NCBI GenBank assembly: GCA_963838155.1
Contig: CAWIQE010000018.1
Span: forward strand, 124,001 to 188,000
Length of the DNA stretch: 64,000 bases
Source: Pararhizobium_B sp963838155
Lineage (GTDB): Bacteria > Pseudomonadota > Alphaproteobacteria > Rhizobiales > Rhizobiaceae
Direction of reading: 5' to 3'
The notes under the pieces: model-generated
Seen by the model: the letters and a program-made list of their open reading frames with translations, nothing else
Database searches by the model: none
Told to the model about the DNA's origin: nothing
Program-made: the position numbers and the translations under genes
Shown here: piece after piece, positions 35,794-45,074 of the stretch
Layout: each line of letters opens with the position of its first letter
Numbering within the stretch: the first letter of the stretch is position 1

Positions 35794-35827
35794 AAAAAAG
35801 TCAGGCCGCCAAGTGCATGGCGGCCTG
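35794..35827 (-). terminator. rho-independent terminator after the GlsB-like gene
   Basis: CAGGCCGCC (35802-35810) and GGCGGCCTG (35819-35827) form a 9-bp stem with an 8-nt loop, followed on minus by ACTTTTTTG. It sits 24 bp beyond the stop and separates this gene from lipA. Confidence 0.85.
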
Positions 35828-35850
35828 TCGTTCGATGCATGCGTCCGCGA

Positions 35851-36102
35851 TCAGCGCTTAACGGCGCGTGCAATCGCAATAAGAATGCAAGCCCCGATGA
35901 AGCCGATGATGAGGTAGGCGATCCACCCCGCAAACGCGACGCCCAAAAGCGCGAGAATGAAGTTCAGCACCAGCGCGCCGACGATGCCGAGCACGATATT
36001 GGCGATGAGCCCCATATTGCTTTTCATGAATTGTTCGGCAAGCCAGCCCGCGACTCCGCCGATGATGATCGCTACGATTATGCCAACGCCGTTGAGTGCC
36101 AT
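35851..36102 (-). CDS. GlsB/YeaQ/YmgE family small membrane protein
   Basis: An 83-aa, very hydrophobic, Gly-rich inner-membrane protein with three predicted helices (GIIVAIIIGGVAGWLAEQF, IANIVLGIVGALVLNFIL, WIAYLIIGFIGACILI). The family is called transglycosylase-associated or stress-response protein; no enzyme activity is established. GGAGGG precedes the ATG. It has its own terminator and probably its own promoter in the 112 bp after lpdA. Confidence 0.9.
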   Translation of the reverse strand: MALNGVGIIVAIIIGGVAGWLAEQFMKSNMGLIANIVLGIVGALVLNFILALLGVAFAGWIAYLIIGFIGACILIAIARAVKR

Positions 36103-36214
36103 CGTTTTCCCTCCTGCTGGTCAACTCTACACCATCAACGCGCGGGCGTCTCGTTCCGTTCCCGAAACGGGGAGAAGGGCCAGAACCGGCCGCAGCGTTG
36201 ACCCCTCATGCCCC

Positions 36215-37660
36215 TCATGCATTCAGCACTCTGCCATAGGCATCGAGCACGCTCTCCTTCATCATCTCCGACAATGTCGGATGGGGGAAGATGGTGTGCA
36301 TCAGGTCTTCCTCGGTGGTCTCGAGGTTCATCGCCACGACGAAGCCCTCGATCAGTTCGGTGACCTCCGGACCGACCATGTGTGCGCCGAGGAGTTCTCC
36401 CGTTTTCTTGTCGAAGATCGTCTTCACCAGCCCGGTATCGTCGCCGAGCGCGATGGCCTTGCCGTTCGCTCCGGCGGAAAACCGGCCGACGCGGATGTCG
36501 CGGCCGGCTTCCTTCGCCTTGGCCTCCGTGAGGCCGACGGAAGCCACCTGCGGATGGCAGTAGGTGCAGCCTGGTATCTTCAGCTTGTCCATCGGATGGA
36601 CACCCTCGACGCCCGCTATCTTCTCGACGCAGACGACACCCTCGTGTTCCGCCTTGTGCGCCAGCATCGGCGGGCCCGCCACGTCGCCGATCGCATAGAT
36701 GCCCTCCACGTTCGTCCGGCAGAACCCGTCGATCGCGATGCAGCCGCGGTCCGTCTTGACGCCCTGCTTCTCCAGGCCGAGATTTTCGATATTGCCCTGG
36801 ACGCCGACCGCGGAAATCATCCTGTCCGCCTTGATCGTCTCGGTCTTTCCGTCCTTCGTTTCGATGTGCGCCGTAACGCCGTTCGAGCCCTTCTCGACCT
36901 TCGTCACCTTCGTTTCGGTGAGGATCCTCAGCCCGCGCTTTTCCAGCGCCTTCCGCGCGATCCCGGAAATCTCGGCATCCTCGACCGGCATGATCGTCGG
37001 CATGATCTCGACGACGGTCACCTCGCATCCCATCGAACGGTAGAAGCTCGCGAACTCGATGCCGATCGCCCCCGATCCCATGACGATCAGCGACTTCGGC
37101 AGTTCCTTCGGCACCATCGCCTCGAAATAGGTCCAGATCAGCTTCCCGTCGGGTTCGATGCCCGGCAGCGCCCGGGGTCTGGCGCCCGTCGCCACGATGA
37201 TGTGCTTGGCCGTGTAGGTCCCCTCGCCCTTCGTACCCTTCGGTGCCGGATGTTGCGGCTCCATCGGCTTCTTCTGGGGCTTGGCGACCTCGATCTGGCC
37301 GGGCTTCGCGAGCCGCGCCTCGCCCCAGATGACGTCGACCTTGTTCTTCTTCATGAGAAAGCCCACGCCTCCGTTGAGCCGCCCGGAGACCTTTCGCGAC
37401 CGGTCGACGACGGCGCCGACGTCGGGCGTCACCTGACCCTCGAGCTTGAGGCCGAATTGCTGCAGGTGGCGCGTATGATCCATCACCTCGGCCGATCGGA
37501 GCAGCGCCTTGGTCGGGATGCAACCCCAGTTGAGGCAGATGCCGCCGAGGTGTTCCCGTTCGACGATCGCCGTTTTCAGTCCCAACTGCGCGGCGCGGAT
37601 CGCCGTTGTATAGCCCCCCGGGCCGGATCCGATGATGATGACGTCATAGGCGTTCGACAT
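36215..37660 (-). CDS. lpdA: dihydrolipoamide dehydrogenase (E3)
   Basis: A 481-aa FAD enzyme that reoxidises dihydrolipoyl groups of the pyruvate dehydrogenase complex. IIIGSGPGGYTTAIRAAQ is the FAD motif, GGICLNWGCIPTKAL holds the redox disulfide (CLNWGC), VMGSGAIGIEFASF binds NAD, and the C-terminal HPTLSEMMKE has the catalytic His-Glu pair. A Lys/Pro-rich insert near residue 125 (KPQKKPMEPQHPAPKGTKG) is seen in other alphaproteobacterial E3 proteins of this type. Downstream of pdhABC and a small esterase gene. Confidence 0.96.
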   Translation of the reverse strand: MSNAYDVIIIGSGPGGYTTAIRAAQLGLKTAIVEREHLGGICLNWGCIPTKALLRSAEVMDHTRHLQQFGLKLEGQVTPDVGAVVDRSRKVSGRLNGGVGFLMKKNKVDVIWGEARLAKPGQIEVAKPQKKPMEPQHPAPKGTKGEGTYTAKHIIVATGARPRALPGIEPDGKLIWTYFEAMVPKELPKSLIVMGSGAIGIEFASFYRSMGCEVTVVEIMPTIMPVEDAEISGIARKALEKRGLRILTETKVTKVEKGSNGVTAHIETKDGKTETIKADRMISAVGVQGNIENLGLEKQGVKTDRGCIAIDGFCRTNVEGIYAIGDVAGPPMLAHKAEHEGVVCVEKIAGVEGVHPMDKLKIPGCTYCHPQVASVGLTEAKAKEAGRDIRVGRFSAGANGKAIALGDDTGLVKTIFDKKTGELLGAHMVGPEVTELIEGFVVAMNLETTEEDLMHTIFPHPTLSEMMKESVLDAYGRVLNA

Positions 37661-37730
37661 TGCGCTTCCTCATCCTGTTTGCGTGACGCCTCTACGCCAC
37701 GTCTTGCCAATGTGCCGCTTCCCCGAGCGC

Positions 37731-38366
37731 TCACATGCCGAGCATCAGCCGGACAACGGGCTCCAGCGCCTTGCCGATGGCCCGGGAGTTCGCCGCATCG
37801 AGATGGACCCCGTCGATCGGGGTCGTCGTCGCCACGGAAGCGGCATCATAGAAACCGCACTCCGTCTCGTCGGCCAGGTCCGAATAGAGCGAGGCGAGCA
37901 TCTTCGATTGGGCGACGCCACCGGTGAACATCGCAGCGTAGCCGGGATCCGCGGTCTCGCAGAGAACCGGCGGCGCGACCACGAGGATGCTCGGCGTTTC
38001 CATCGGCAGAGGCCACGCATGGTTCCGTGTCAGTTCTATCAGGCGTTCCATGCCGCGGGCCGCCGCATGGGCGCTGCCCGCGGTGACGGGCTTCATGTCG
38101 TTGCTTCCAAGCATGAAGATCACCAGGTCGACAGGCGCGTGGGTGTGCAGAATGGTCGGCAGGATCCGGGCGCCGTTGCGGTCGCAATCGGCGAGATAGT
38201 CGTCGTAGCCGGTGGTGCGGCCATTGAGTCCCTCGACGACGACCTTGACGCCGGGCCCGAGCGCCGCCTCCAGGACGCTCGGCCAGCGATCCGCATAGGG
38301 ATGGCGCCCGCCTCCGGCCATGAAGCCCCAGGTGAGCGAGTCGCCGTAGCAAAGAACCGTCTTCAT
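37731..38366 (-). CDS. SGNH/GDSL hydrolase (arylesterase type)
   Basis: A 211-aa cytosolic serine hydrolase of the SGNH fold. Block I GDSLTWGF with the nucleophilic Ser, block III GSNDMK and block V DGVHLD (Asp-x2-His) are complete. No signal peptide. It lies between pdhC and lpdA, 12 bp after the pdhC stop, so it is cotranscribed with the pdh genes; how an esterase serves that operon is not apparent. Confidence 0.92.
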   Translation of the reverse strand: MKTVLCYGDSLTWGFMAGGGRHPYADRWPSVLEAALGPGVKVVVEGLNGRTTGYDDYLADCDRNGARILPTILHTHAPVDLVIFMLGSNDMKPVTAGSAHAAARGMERLIELTRNHAWPLPMETPSILVVAPPVLCETADPGYAAMFTGGVAQSKMLASLYSDLADETECGFYDAASVATTTPIDGVHLDAANSRAIGKALEPVVRLMLGM

Positions 38367-38378
38367 GAACCGGCTCCC

Positions 38379-39749
38379 TTAGACGAGCATGCCCATCGGG
38401 TTCTCGATATAGCCCTTGAAGGCGGTCAGCACTTCCGCCCCCAACGCCCCGTCGACCGCCCTGTGGTCGGTGGACAGAGTGACGGACATCACCGTCGCGA
38501 CCTTGATCTCGTCCCCCCGCACGACCGCACGCTTCTCGCCCGCGCCGATCGCCAGGATCGTCGCATGCGGCGGATTGATAACCGCCGCGAAGTCCTTGAT
38601 GCCGAACATGCCGAGGTTGGAGACCGCGCTCGATCCCCCCTGGTATTCCTGGGGCTGCAGCTTGCGGTCGCGGGCGCGCCGCGCGAGATCCTTCATCTCG
38701 TTCGAGATGGCGGAAAGGCTCTTCTCCTCGGCACGGCGAATGATCGGCGTGATCAGGCCGCCGGGTATCGATACCGCGACGCCCATATCGACGTGCTTGT
38801 GCTGCACCATGGCCTTCTCGGTCCAGGACACGTTCGCCGTCGGTATGTCCCTCAGTGCGAGGGCCATCGCCTTGATGATCATGTCGTTGACCGAGAGCTT
38901 GTAGACGGGGACGTCCCCCTTCTCGGTCTTCCTCATCGGCGCGGCCGCATTGATGTCCGCGCGCAGCCGGAGCAGCGCGTCGAGCTCGCAATCGAGCGTC
39001 AGGTAGAAATGCGGGATCGTCGTCTTGGCCTCGACCAGCCGCTTGGCGATCGTCTTGCGCATGCCGTCATGCGGCACCAGCTCGTAAGAGCCGTCCTCGA
39101 AGAGCCGCAGCACCTGGTCGTCAGACATCGCCCGCGGCGCCGGCGCGCCGGCCGGAGCCTCCGCTGCCGCCGGCGCTCCAGCGCCCGCCGCAGCGGCCGT
39201 TTCCTTCGCCTTGTCCACGTCCCGCCGAACGATGCGGCCATGCGGTCCGGATCCGGTGAGCGACGCAAGGTCGAGGCCAGCCTCCTTGGCGAGGCGGCGC
39301 GCGAGCGGCGAGGCGAAAATGCGCTCGCCGCTGTCGGTCTTCGGCGCCGGAGTCGCCGGGGCCGGAGCCTTGTCGGCAACCGGCTTCTTCGCTTCGGCCG
39401 GTGCCTGCGGCGCGTCGGTCTGCTTGCTCTCCGGCGCCTTTGCCTCGGCGCCCGAAGAGGCCGCCTGGCTGCTTCCCGCCGCCTTGGCGGCGTCGGAAAC
39501 GTCCTCGCCCTCCCCGGCAAGGACGGCGATCAGCGCGTTGACCTTCACGCCTTCCGTGCCGGCCGGAACGACGATCTTCGCAAGCGTACCCTCGTCCACG
39601 GCCTCGACTTCCATCGTCGCCTTGTCGGTCTCGATCTCTGCGATGACGTCGCCCGCGGAGACCTGGTCGCCCTCCTTGACGAGCCACTTGGCGAGATTGC
39701 CCTCTTCCATCGTCGGCGAGAGGGCAGGCATTGTGATGTTGATCGGCAT
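38379..39749 (-). CDS. pdhC: pyruvate dehydrogenase E2, dihydrolipoamide acetyltransferase
   Basis: A 456-aa E2 core. One lipoyl domain (IETDKATMEVEAVDEG, Lys at about 43), an Ala/Pro/Lys linker (about 85-140), the E1/E3-binding domain (FASPLARRLAKEAGLDL), a second Ala-rich linker and the catalytic domain with DHRAVDGALGAEVL near the C-terminus. The ATG at 39749 gives the family start MPINITMPALSP. It starts 16 bp after pdhB. Confidence 0.97.
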   Translation of the reverse strand: MPINITMPALSPTMEEGNLAKWLVKEGDQVSAGDVIAEIETDKATMEVEAVDEGTLAKIVVPAGTEGVKVNALIAVLAGEGEDVSDAAKAAGSSQAASSGAEAKAPESKQTDAPQAPAEAKKPVADKAPAPATPAPKTDSGERIFASPLARRLAKEAGLDLASLTGSGPHGRIVRRDVDKAKETAAAAGAGAPAAAEAPAGAPAPRAMSDDQVLRLFEDGSYELVPHDGMRKTIAKRLVEAKTTIPHFYLTLDCELDALLRLRADINAAAPMRKTEKGDVPVYKLSVNDMIIKAMALALRDIPTANVSWTEKAMVQHKHVDMGVAVSIPGGLITPIIRRAEEKSLSAISNEMKDLARRARDRKLQPQEYQGGSSAVSNLGMFGIKDFAAVINPPHATILAIGAGEKRAVVRGDEIKVATVMSVTLSTDHRAVDGALGAEVLTAFKGYIENPMGMLV

Positions 39750-39765
39750 CTTCGCGCGCCCTCCC

Positions 39766-41166
39766 TCAGGCTTTGTATGTAACGGCCTTGACCGCTTCGA
39801 CGACTTCCTCGACGTTCGGCAGGGCCAGCTTCTCCAGGTTGGCGGCATAGGGCATGGGAACGTCCTTGCCCGCCACCGTCACGACCGGAGCGTCCAGATA
39901 ATCGAATGCCTGCTGCATCACGCGTGTGGCGATCTCGGCGCCGACCGACGACTGCGGGAAGCCTTCCTCGACCGTCACCAGACGGCCTGTCTTCTTAACC
40001 GATTCGATGACCGTCGGCAGGTCCATGGGACGGATCGTCCTGAGATCGATGATCTCGCAGTCGATGTCCATGCCGGCCAGTTCCTCCGCAGCCTTCGTCG
40101 CATAGGTCATGCCGATGCCGAAGGAGACAATGGTGACGTCCTTGCCCGTCTTGTGGATGCGCGCCTTGCCGATCGGCAGGACGAAATCGTCGAGCTTCGG
40201 CACGTCGAACGAATGGCCGTAGAGAATTTCGTTCTCCAGGAAGATGACCGGGTTGGGATCCCTGATCGCCGCCTTGAGAAGGCCCTTAGCGTCGGCCGCG
40301 GTGAACGGCATCACCACCTTCAGGCCCGGCACGTGGCTGTACCATGCCGCATAGCACTGCGAATGCTGCGCGCCGACGCGCGCGGCGGCCCCGTTCGGCC
40401 CGCGGAAGACGATCGGCGCCCCCATCTGGCCACCGGACATGTAGAGCGTCTTCGCAGCGGAGTTGATGAGGTGGTCGATCGCCTGCATGGCGAAATTGAA
40501 CGTCATGAACTCGACGACCGGCCGCAATCCGGCCATCGCCGCGCCGACGCCGGCACCGGCGAAACCGTGCTCGGTGATCGGCGTATCGATCACGCGCCTC
40601 GCGCCGAATTCCTGCAGCAGGCCTTGCGTGACCTTGTAGGCGCCCTGGTACTCGGCCACCTCCTCGCCCATGACGAAGACATCCTCGTCGCGGCGCATCT
40701 CTTCCGCCATGGCGTCGCGCAGCGCATCGCGCACGGTCGTCGAAACCATCTCGGTGCCGGCCGGAATGTCGGGGTCGGAAGCCGTCTCGACACGCGGTTC
40801 GGCCGGCACGGCGGACTGGGGCTTGCTTTCCTGCTTCGCCTCGTCCTCGTCCCCGGAGGACGCTTCGGCCGCCTGCCCGGTGCCGGCCGCCGCGTTCGCC
40901 TTGCCGATGTCGTCGGCGGTCTCGCCGTCCTGGAGCAGAACGGCGATCGGCGTGTTCACCTTGACGTTTTCGGTACCCTCGTCGATCAGGATCTTGCCGA
41001 GCTTGCCTTCGTCGACCGCCTCGACCTCCATGGTCGCCTTGTCGGTTTCGATCTCGGCGATGACGTCGCCCGAGGACACGTCGTCGCCCTCCTTCTTGAC
41101 CCATTTGGAAAGGGTGCCCTCTTCCATGGTCGGCGAGAGAGCAGGCATGAGAACTTGAACTGGCAT
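39766..41166 (-). CDS. pdhB: pyruvate dehydrogenase E1 beta with N-terminal lipoyl domain
   Basis: A 466-aa E1 beta subunit with an extra lipoyl domain (residues 1-80, IETDKATMEVEAVDEG) and an acidic/Ala-rich linker before the transketolase-type pyrimidine-binding domain (EEVAEYQGAYKVTQGL, ITEHGFAGAGVGAAM) and C-terminal domain. Lipoylated E1 beta is typical of Hyphomicrobiales and gives the complex additional swinging arms. Between pdhA (14 bp) and pdhC (16 bp). Confidence 0.96.
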   Translation of the reverse strand: MPVQVLMPALSPTMEEGTLSKWVKKEGDDVSSGDVIAEIETDKATMEVEAVDEGKLGKILIDEGTENVKVNTPIAVLLQDGETADDIGKANAAAGTGQAAEASSGDEDEAKQESKPQSAVPAEPRVETASDPDIPAGTEMVSTTVRDALRDAMAEEMRRDEDVFVMGEEVAEYQGAYKVTQGLLQEFGARRVIDTPITEHGFAGAGVGAAMAGLRPVVEFMTFNFAMQAIDHLINSAAKTLYMSGGQMGAPIVFRGPNGAAARVGAQHSQCYAAWYSHVPGLKVVMPFTAADAKGLLKAAIRDPNPVIFLENEILYGHSFDVPKLDDFVLPIGKARIHKTGKDVTIVSFGIGMTYATKAAEELAGMDIDCEIIDLRTIRPMDLPTVIESVKKTGRLVTVEEGFPQSSVGAEIATRVMQQAFDYLDAPVVTVAGKDVPMPYAANLEKLALPNVEEVVEAVKAVTYKA

Positions 41167-41180
41167 GGACGGCCCTCCCC

Positions 41181-42239
41181 TTAGAGCAGAATATCGGTGT
41201 AGAGTTCGGAAACGTCCGGCTCCTTGTCGGACTGGGCGAATTCGGCCGCGTCGTTGACCGTGTCGCGGATCTCCTTGTCAACGGCCTTGAGCTCGTCCTC
41301 GCTCGCCCACTTCTTTTCGAGGATGCGCTGCCTGACCTGTTCGATCGGGTCGTGCTCGGAGCGCATCTTCTGCACTTCGTCGCGCGACCGGTACTTGGCC
41401 GGATCCGACATCGAATGGCCGCGATAGCGATAGGTCGACATCTCGAGGATCAGCGGACCCTTTCCGGCACGGCACCATTCGGTCGCCTCTTCACCGGCGG
41501 CCTTGACGGCGCGCACGTCCATGCCGTCGACGTGGAAGCCGGGAATGTTGAAAGACGCGCCGCGCTGCGAGAAATCCGTCTGTGCCGAGGACCGGGCGAC
41601 CGACGTCCCCATGGCGTAGCGGTTGTTCTCGATGATGTAGATGACCGGAAGCTTCCACAGCGCGGCCATGTTGAAGCTCTCGTAGACCTGGCCCTGGTTC
41701 GATGCGCCGTCGCCGAAATAGGTCAGGCTGACGCAATCGTTGCCGCGGTATTGATTGGCGAGCGCGAGGCCCGTCCCGAGGGGCGCCGGCGCGCCGACGA
41801 TTCCGTGGCCTCCATAGAAGTTCTTCTCCTTGGAGAACATGTGCATGGAGCCGCCCTTCCCCTTGGAATAGCCGCCGCGCCGTCCGGTCAGCTCGGCCAT
41901 GACGCCGCGCGGCGACATGCCTGTCGCCAGCATGTGGCCGTGATCGCGATAGCCGGTGATGACCTGATCGCCCTCCTTCATCGCCAGCTGCATGCCGGTA
42001 ACGACCGCTTCCTGCCCGATGTAGAGATGGCAGAAGCCGCCGATGAAGCCCATGCCGTAGAGCTGCCCTGCCTTCTCTTCGAACCGGCGTATGAGCAGCA
42101 TCCGGCGATAGGCGTCGAACTCGTCTTCCTTGCCGAACTCGGCGATGCGCGAGCCGATCTGCGACTTCGACGAGGCCGGTTTTCGAGACGAGGAAGAGGA
42201 CTTCCGGCTGGTGGACGATGCAGTCTTGCGCGCGGCCAT
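41181..42239 (-). CDS. pdhA: pyruvate dehydrogenase E1 alpha
   Basis: A 352-aa E1 alpha subunit. GDGASNQGQVYES to ENNRYAMGTS covers the thiamine-diphosphate motif (GDG...NN), and YRYRGHSMSDPAKYR holds the phosphorylation-loop equivalent. The first 32 residues are Ser/Lys/Arg-rich and likely disordered. GGGAGG precedes the ATG at 42239. It heads the pdhA-pdhB-pdhC-esterase-lpdA operon, so the 141 bp to ftsB likely hold the promoter. Confidence 0.97.
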   Translation of the reverse strand: MAARKTASSTSRKSSSSSRKPASSKSQIGSRIAEFGKEDEFDAYRRMLLIRRFEEKAGQLYGMGFIGGFCHLYIGQEAVVTGMQLAMKEGDQVITGYRDHGHMLATGMSPRGVMAELTGRRGGYSKGKGGSMHMFSKEKNFYGGHGIVGAPAPLGTGLALANQYRGNDCVSLTYFGDGASNQGQVYESFNMAALWKLPVIYIIENNRYAMGTSVARSSAQTDFSQRGASFNIPGFHVDGMDVRAVKAAGEEATEWCRAGKGPLILEMSTYRYRGHSMSDPAKYRSRDEVQKMRSEHDPIEQVRQRILEKKWASEDELKAVDKEIRDTVNDAAEFAQSDKEPDVSELYTDILL

Positions 42240-42380
42240 GAATGCCTCCCTATGGACTTCGTTTTGTAAAACCATAGGAAAATACCGCACGCGCAGCAAT
42301 GCCATAAATGCATAGCACCACTGCAACGCAAGTCCATGAAAACGCGCAAGAAATTATTGATTAACCGAAATGCGGTTAAT

Positions 42381-42698
42381 TCAATGACGGTAAATGACGA
42401 TCTCGTCCGGTCGGGCGACTTCCAGATTTGCACGCGCTTCCTGGTCGAGCATGTCCTTCTCGAGGGTGCCGTCCTTCAGGAGGCGTGCGCGCTCTTCCAG
42501 AGCGTGGCGCTCCTTCTTCAGGTTCGCCAACCGGGAGACGAGCATGGCCTTCTTTCGCTCGAGCTTGATGCTGGCGTTCAGCCCCAGGTCGCCATTGACC
42601 GCGTGAAAGCTGAAATAGGACAGGAAGGCGGCGGCGAGACAGGGAACGACCCACCGCCCGCGGCGCGATTGCCGTCTCTGCTTGGTGCGCATGACCAT
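42381..42698 (-). CDS. ftsB: FtsB/DivIC septum formation initiator
   Basis: A 105-aa bitopic membrane protein of the divisome. Basic cytoplasmic N-terminus (RTKQRRQSRRGR), one helix (VVPCLAAAFLSYFSFHAV), then a periplasmic coiled coil (KLERKKAMLVSRLANLKKE). It would pair with FtsL and FtsQ. The eno-ftsB-pdhA order is standard for the group. Confidence 0.9.
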   Translation of the reverse strand: MVMRTKQRRQSRRGRWVVPCLAAAFLSYFSFHAVNGDLGLNASIKLERKKAMLVSRLANLKKERHALEERARLLKDGTLEKDMLDQEARANLEVARPDEIVIYRH

Positions 42699-42829
42699 GA
42701 AGGTTGCTCTCCGGAACGGTTTCCGATCACAGTCGCCCGCAGGCGACGAGGCAATCTAGCCCGGAGAAATTAACCGGCGGTTGACCATGACGGGGCCGAC
42801 CGCCGAAATGCGCGGGGACCGGCAAAAAT

Positions 42830-44104
42830 TCAGTTGCGGAGGATGGAGCGCCCCGCATAGACCGCCTGGTCGCCGAGATCCTCCTCGATGCGGATCAGCT
42901 GGTTGTATTTCGCGAGACGGTCCGACCGCGACAGCGAACCCGTCTTGATCTGGCCGCAGTTGGTCGCGACCGCCAGATCGGCGATCGTCGAATCCTCCGT
43001 CTCGCCGGAGCGGTGCGACATGACCGCCGTGTAGGCCGAGCGGGTCGCGGTCGCCACGGCATCCAGCGTCTCCGTCAGCGAGCCGATCTGGTTGACCTTC
43101 ACGAGGATGGAGTTCGCGACGCCCATCTTGATGCCGTCGCGCAGGCGCTCGGAATTGGTCACGAAAAGGTCGTCGCCGACGAGCTGGCATTTCGCCCCGA
43201 GCTTGTCCGTGAGGATCTTCCAGCCGTCCCAGTCGTCCTCGGCCATGCCGTCCTCGACGGAAACGATCGGATATTTGCCGACCAGCTCGACGAGGTAGTC
43301 CGCCATCTCCGCAGGCGCCAGCACCCGGCCCTCGCCCTTGAGGTCGTACTTGCCGTTCTCGAAGAATTCGGTCGAGGCGCAGTCCAGCGCGAGCGCGATG
43401 TCCTCCCCCGGCCTGTAGCCGGCCTTCTCGATCGACTTCATGATGAAGTCCAGCGCGTCCGGCGCGCTGTTGATCATCGGAGCGAAACCGCCCTCGTCGC
43501 CGACATTGGTGTTGTGGCCCTCCGCGGCAAGCTGCTTCTTCAGCGTGTGGAAGACCTCCGATCCCATTCGCACGGCATCGCGAAGGCTGTCCGCACCGAC
43601 CGGCACGATCATGAACTCCTGGAAATCGATCGGATTGTCGGCGTGCTCGCCGCCATTGACGATGTTCATCATCGGCACAGGGAGCACGTGGGCGCTCGAT
43701 CCGCCGACGTAGCGGTAGAGAGGCAGCCCCGAGGCGTCGGCCGCGGCCTTGGCGACGGCCAGCGAAACCCCGAGTATGGCGTTGGCTCCGATCCGGGACT
43801 TGTTCGGCGTGCCGTCGAGGTCGATCATCACCCGGTCGATCTGCATCTGGTTTTCGGCCTCGAGGCCGGTCACGGCCTCGAACAGCTCGGTATTCACCGC
43901 TTCGACTGCCTTCTCGACGCCCTTGCCCAGGTAGCGGCTGCCTCCGTCGCGCAGTTCGACCGCCTCGTGCGCACCCGTCGAGGCGCCGGAAGGAACGGCG
44001 GCGCGGCCCATCGAGCCGTCTTCCAGGATCACGTCGACTTCCACCGTCGGATTGCCGCGGCTGTCCAGTATCTCGCGTCCCACGATATCGATGATGGCTG
44101 TCAT
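42830..44104 (-). CDS. eno: enolase
   Basis: A 424-aa glycolytic enzyme interconverting 2-phosphoglycerate and phosphoenolpyruvate. GREILDSRGNPTVEVDV, SGASTGAHEAVELRD, the metal ligand SVEDGMAEDDWDG and the signature VKVNQIGSLTETL are present, with MSHRSGETEDSTIADLA near the C-terminus. About 130 bp upstream of ftsB. Confidence 0.98.
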   Translation of the reverse strand: MTAIIDIVGREILDSRGNPTVEVDVILEDGSMGRAAVPSGASTGAHEAVELRDGGSRYLGKGVEKAVEAVNTELFEAVTGLEAENQMQIDRVMIDLDGTPNKSRIGANAILGVSLAVAKAAADASGLPLYRYVGGSSAHVLPVPMMNIVNGGEHADNPIDFQEFMIVPVGADSLRDAVRMGSEVFHTLKKQLAAEGHNTNVGDEGGFAPMINSAPDALDFIMKSIEKAGYRPGEDIALALDCASTEFFENGKYDLKGEGRVLAPAEMADYLVELVGKYPIVSVEDGMAEDDWDGWKILTDKLGAKCQLVGDDLFVTNSERLRDGIKMGVANSILVKVNQIGSLTETLDAVATATRSAYTAVMSHRSGETEDSTIADLAVATNCGQIKTGSLSRSDRLAKYNQLIRIEEDLGDQAVYAGRSILRN

Positions 44105-44148
44105 GGCAGGAGTGTCCCGTCGTTGATGGAGGATGGGCCCGTCTTAGC

Positions 44149-44170
44149 GCTTGTGTTCAAAAACACAAGC
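44149..44170 (-). terminator. perfect hairpin between kdsA and eno
   Basis: GCTTGTGTT (44149-44157) and AACACAAGC (44162-44170) form a 9-bp perfect stem with a 4-nt loop. There is no following T-run on minus, so it may be a pause or an operator rather than an efficient terminator. Confidence 0.4.
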
Positions 44171-44219
44171 CGGCCGCCGGCTCCGCACCGGCGCGGCCGA
44201 GTTTCATGCGTGGCCGCGT

Positions 44220-45074
44220 TTACGGCGATTGCGGCTTTACGACGCGGTCGAGCGCCTGCAGCGTGTCCAGCAGCTCGGGCAGCTGGTCGATCGGCACCAT
44301 GTTCGGTCCGTCGGAAGGGGCGTTGTCGGGGTCCTCGTGCGTCTCGATGAAGACCGCCGCCACGCCGACGGCGACGGCGGCCCGCGCCAGCGTGCCGACA
44401 TATTCCCGCTGGCCGCCTGTCGAGCCGCCCTGGCCGCCCGGCTGCTGGACCGAGTGCGTGGCATCGAAGACGACCGGCGTTCCCAGCTGCGCCATGATCG
44501 GAATCGCCCGCATGTCGGAAACCAGCGTGTTGTACCCGAACGACGCGCCGCGCTCGGTGACGAGCACGTTCGGATTGCCGCTCTCCGTCAGCTTCGCGAC
44601 GACGTTCCTCATGTCCCAGGGCGCGAGGAACTGTCCTTTCTTCACGTTGACGATGCGCCCGGTCCGCGCCGCCGCCACGAGAAGATCGGTCTGGCGCGAC
44701 AGGAACGCCGGGATCTGGAGAATATCGACCACGGGCGCCACGACCGCGCATTGCTGCTCGGTATGGACGTCGGTCAGCACCGGAAGCGCGAATTCGCTGC
44801 GGATCGCGTCGAAGACTTCGAGGCTCCGCTCGAGCCCGAGGCCGCGCTTGCCGGAGAGCGACGTGCGGTTGGCCTTGTCGAAGGAACTCTTGTAGACGAG
44901 GCCGAGATTGCGTTCCGAACAGATCTCCCTGAGGCGGCCGGCCATGTCGAAGGCGTGCTGGCGGCTTTCCATCTGGCAGGGACCGGCGATCAGCGTCAGC
45001 GCGCCCTGGTTGGAGAAGACCACCCGCGTCTGGCCGCAGACGGCCTCCACGGTGGAATTGGGTCGTGCCATCAT
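44220..45074 (-). CDS. kdsA: 3-deoxy-8-phosphooctulonate (KDO-8-P) synthase
   Basis: A 284-aa TIM-barrel enzyme condensing arabinose 5-phosphate with phosphoenolpyruvate for lipopolysaccharide core synthesis. LIAGPCQMES, YKSSFDKANRTS and FDATHSVQQPGG are diagnostic; VLTDVHTEQQC continues the active site. The ATG at 45074 (a second ATG follows directly) overlaps the stop of the VOC gene as ATGA. Confidence 0.97.
   Translation of the reverse strand: MMARPNSTVEAVCGQTRVVFSNQGALTLIAGPCQMESRQHAFDMAGRLREICSERNLGLVYKSSFDKANRTSLSGKRGLGLERSLEVFDAIRSEFALPVLTDVHTEQQCAVVAPVVDILQIPAFLSRQTDLLVAAARTGRIVNVKKGQFLAPWDMRNVVAKLTESGNPNVLVTERGASFGYNTLVSDMRAIPIMAQLGTPVVFDATHSVQQPGGQGGSTGGQREYVGTLARAAVAVGVAAVFIETHEDPDNAPSDGPNMVPIDQLPELLDTLQALDRVVKPQSP

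Noticed and set aside
37731..38366. Esterase gene inside the pdh operon as a foreign insertion
   Set aside because: Composition matches its neighbours and this hydrolase is familiar between pdhC and lpdA in the order, so it is not a sign of transfer.
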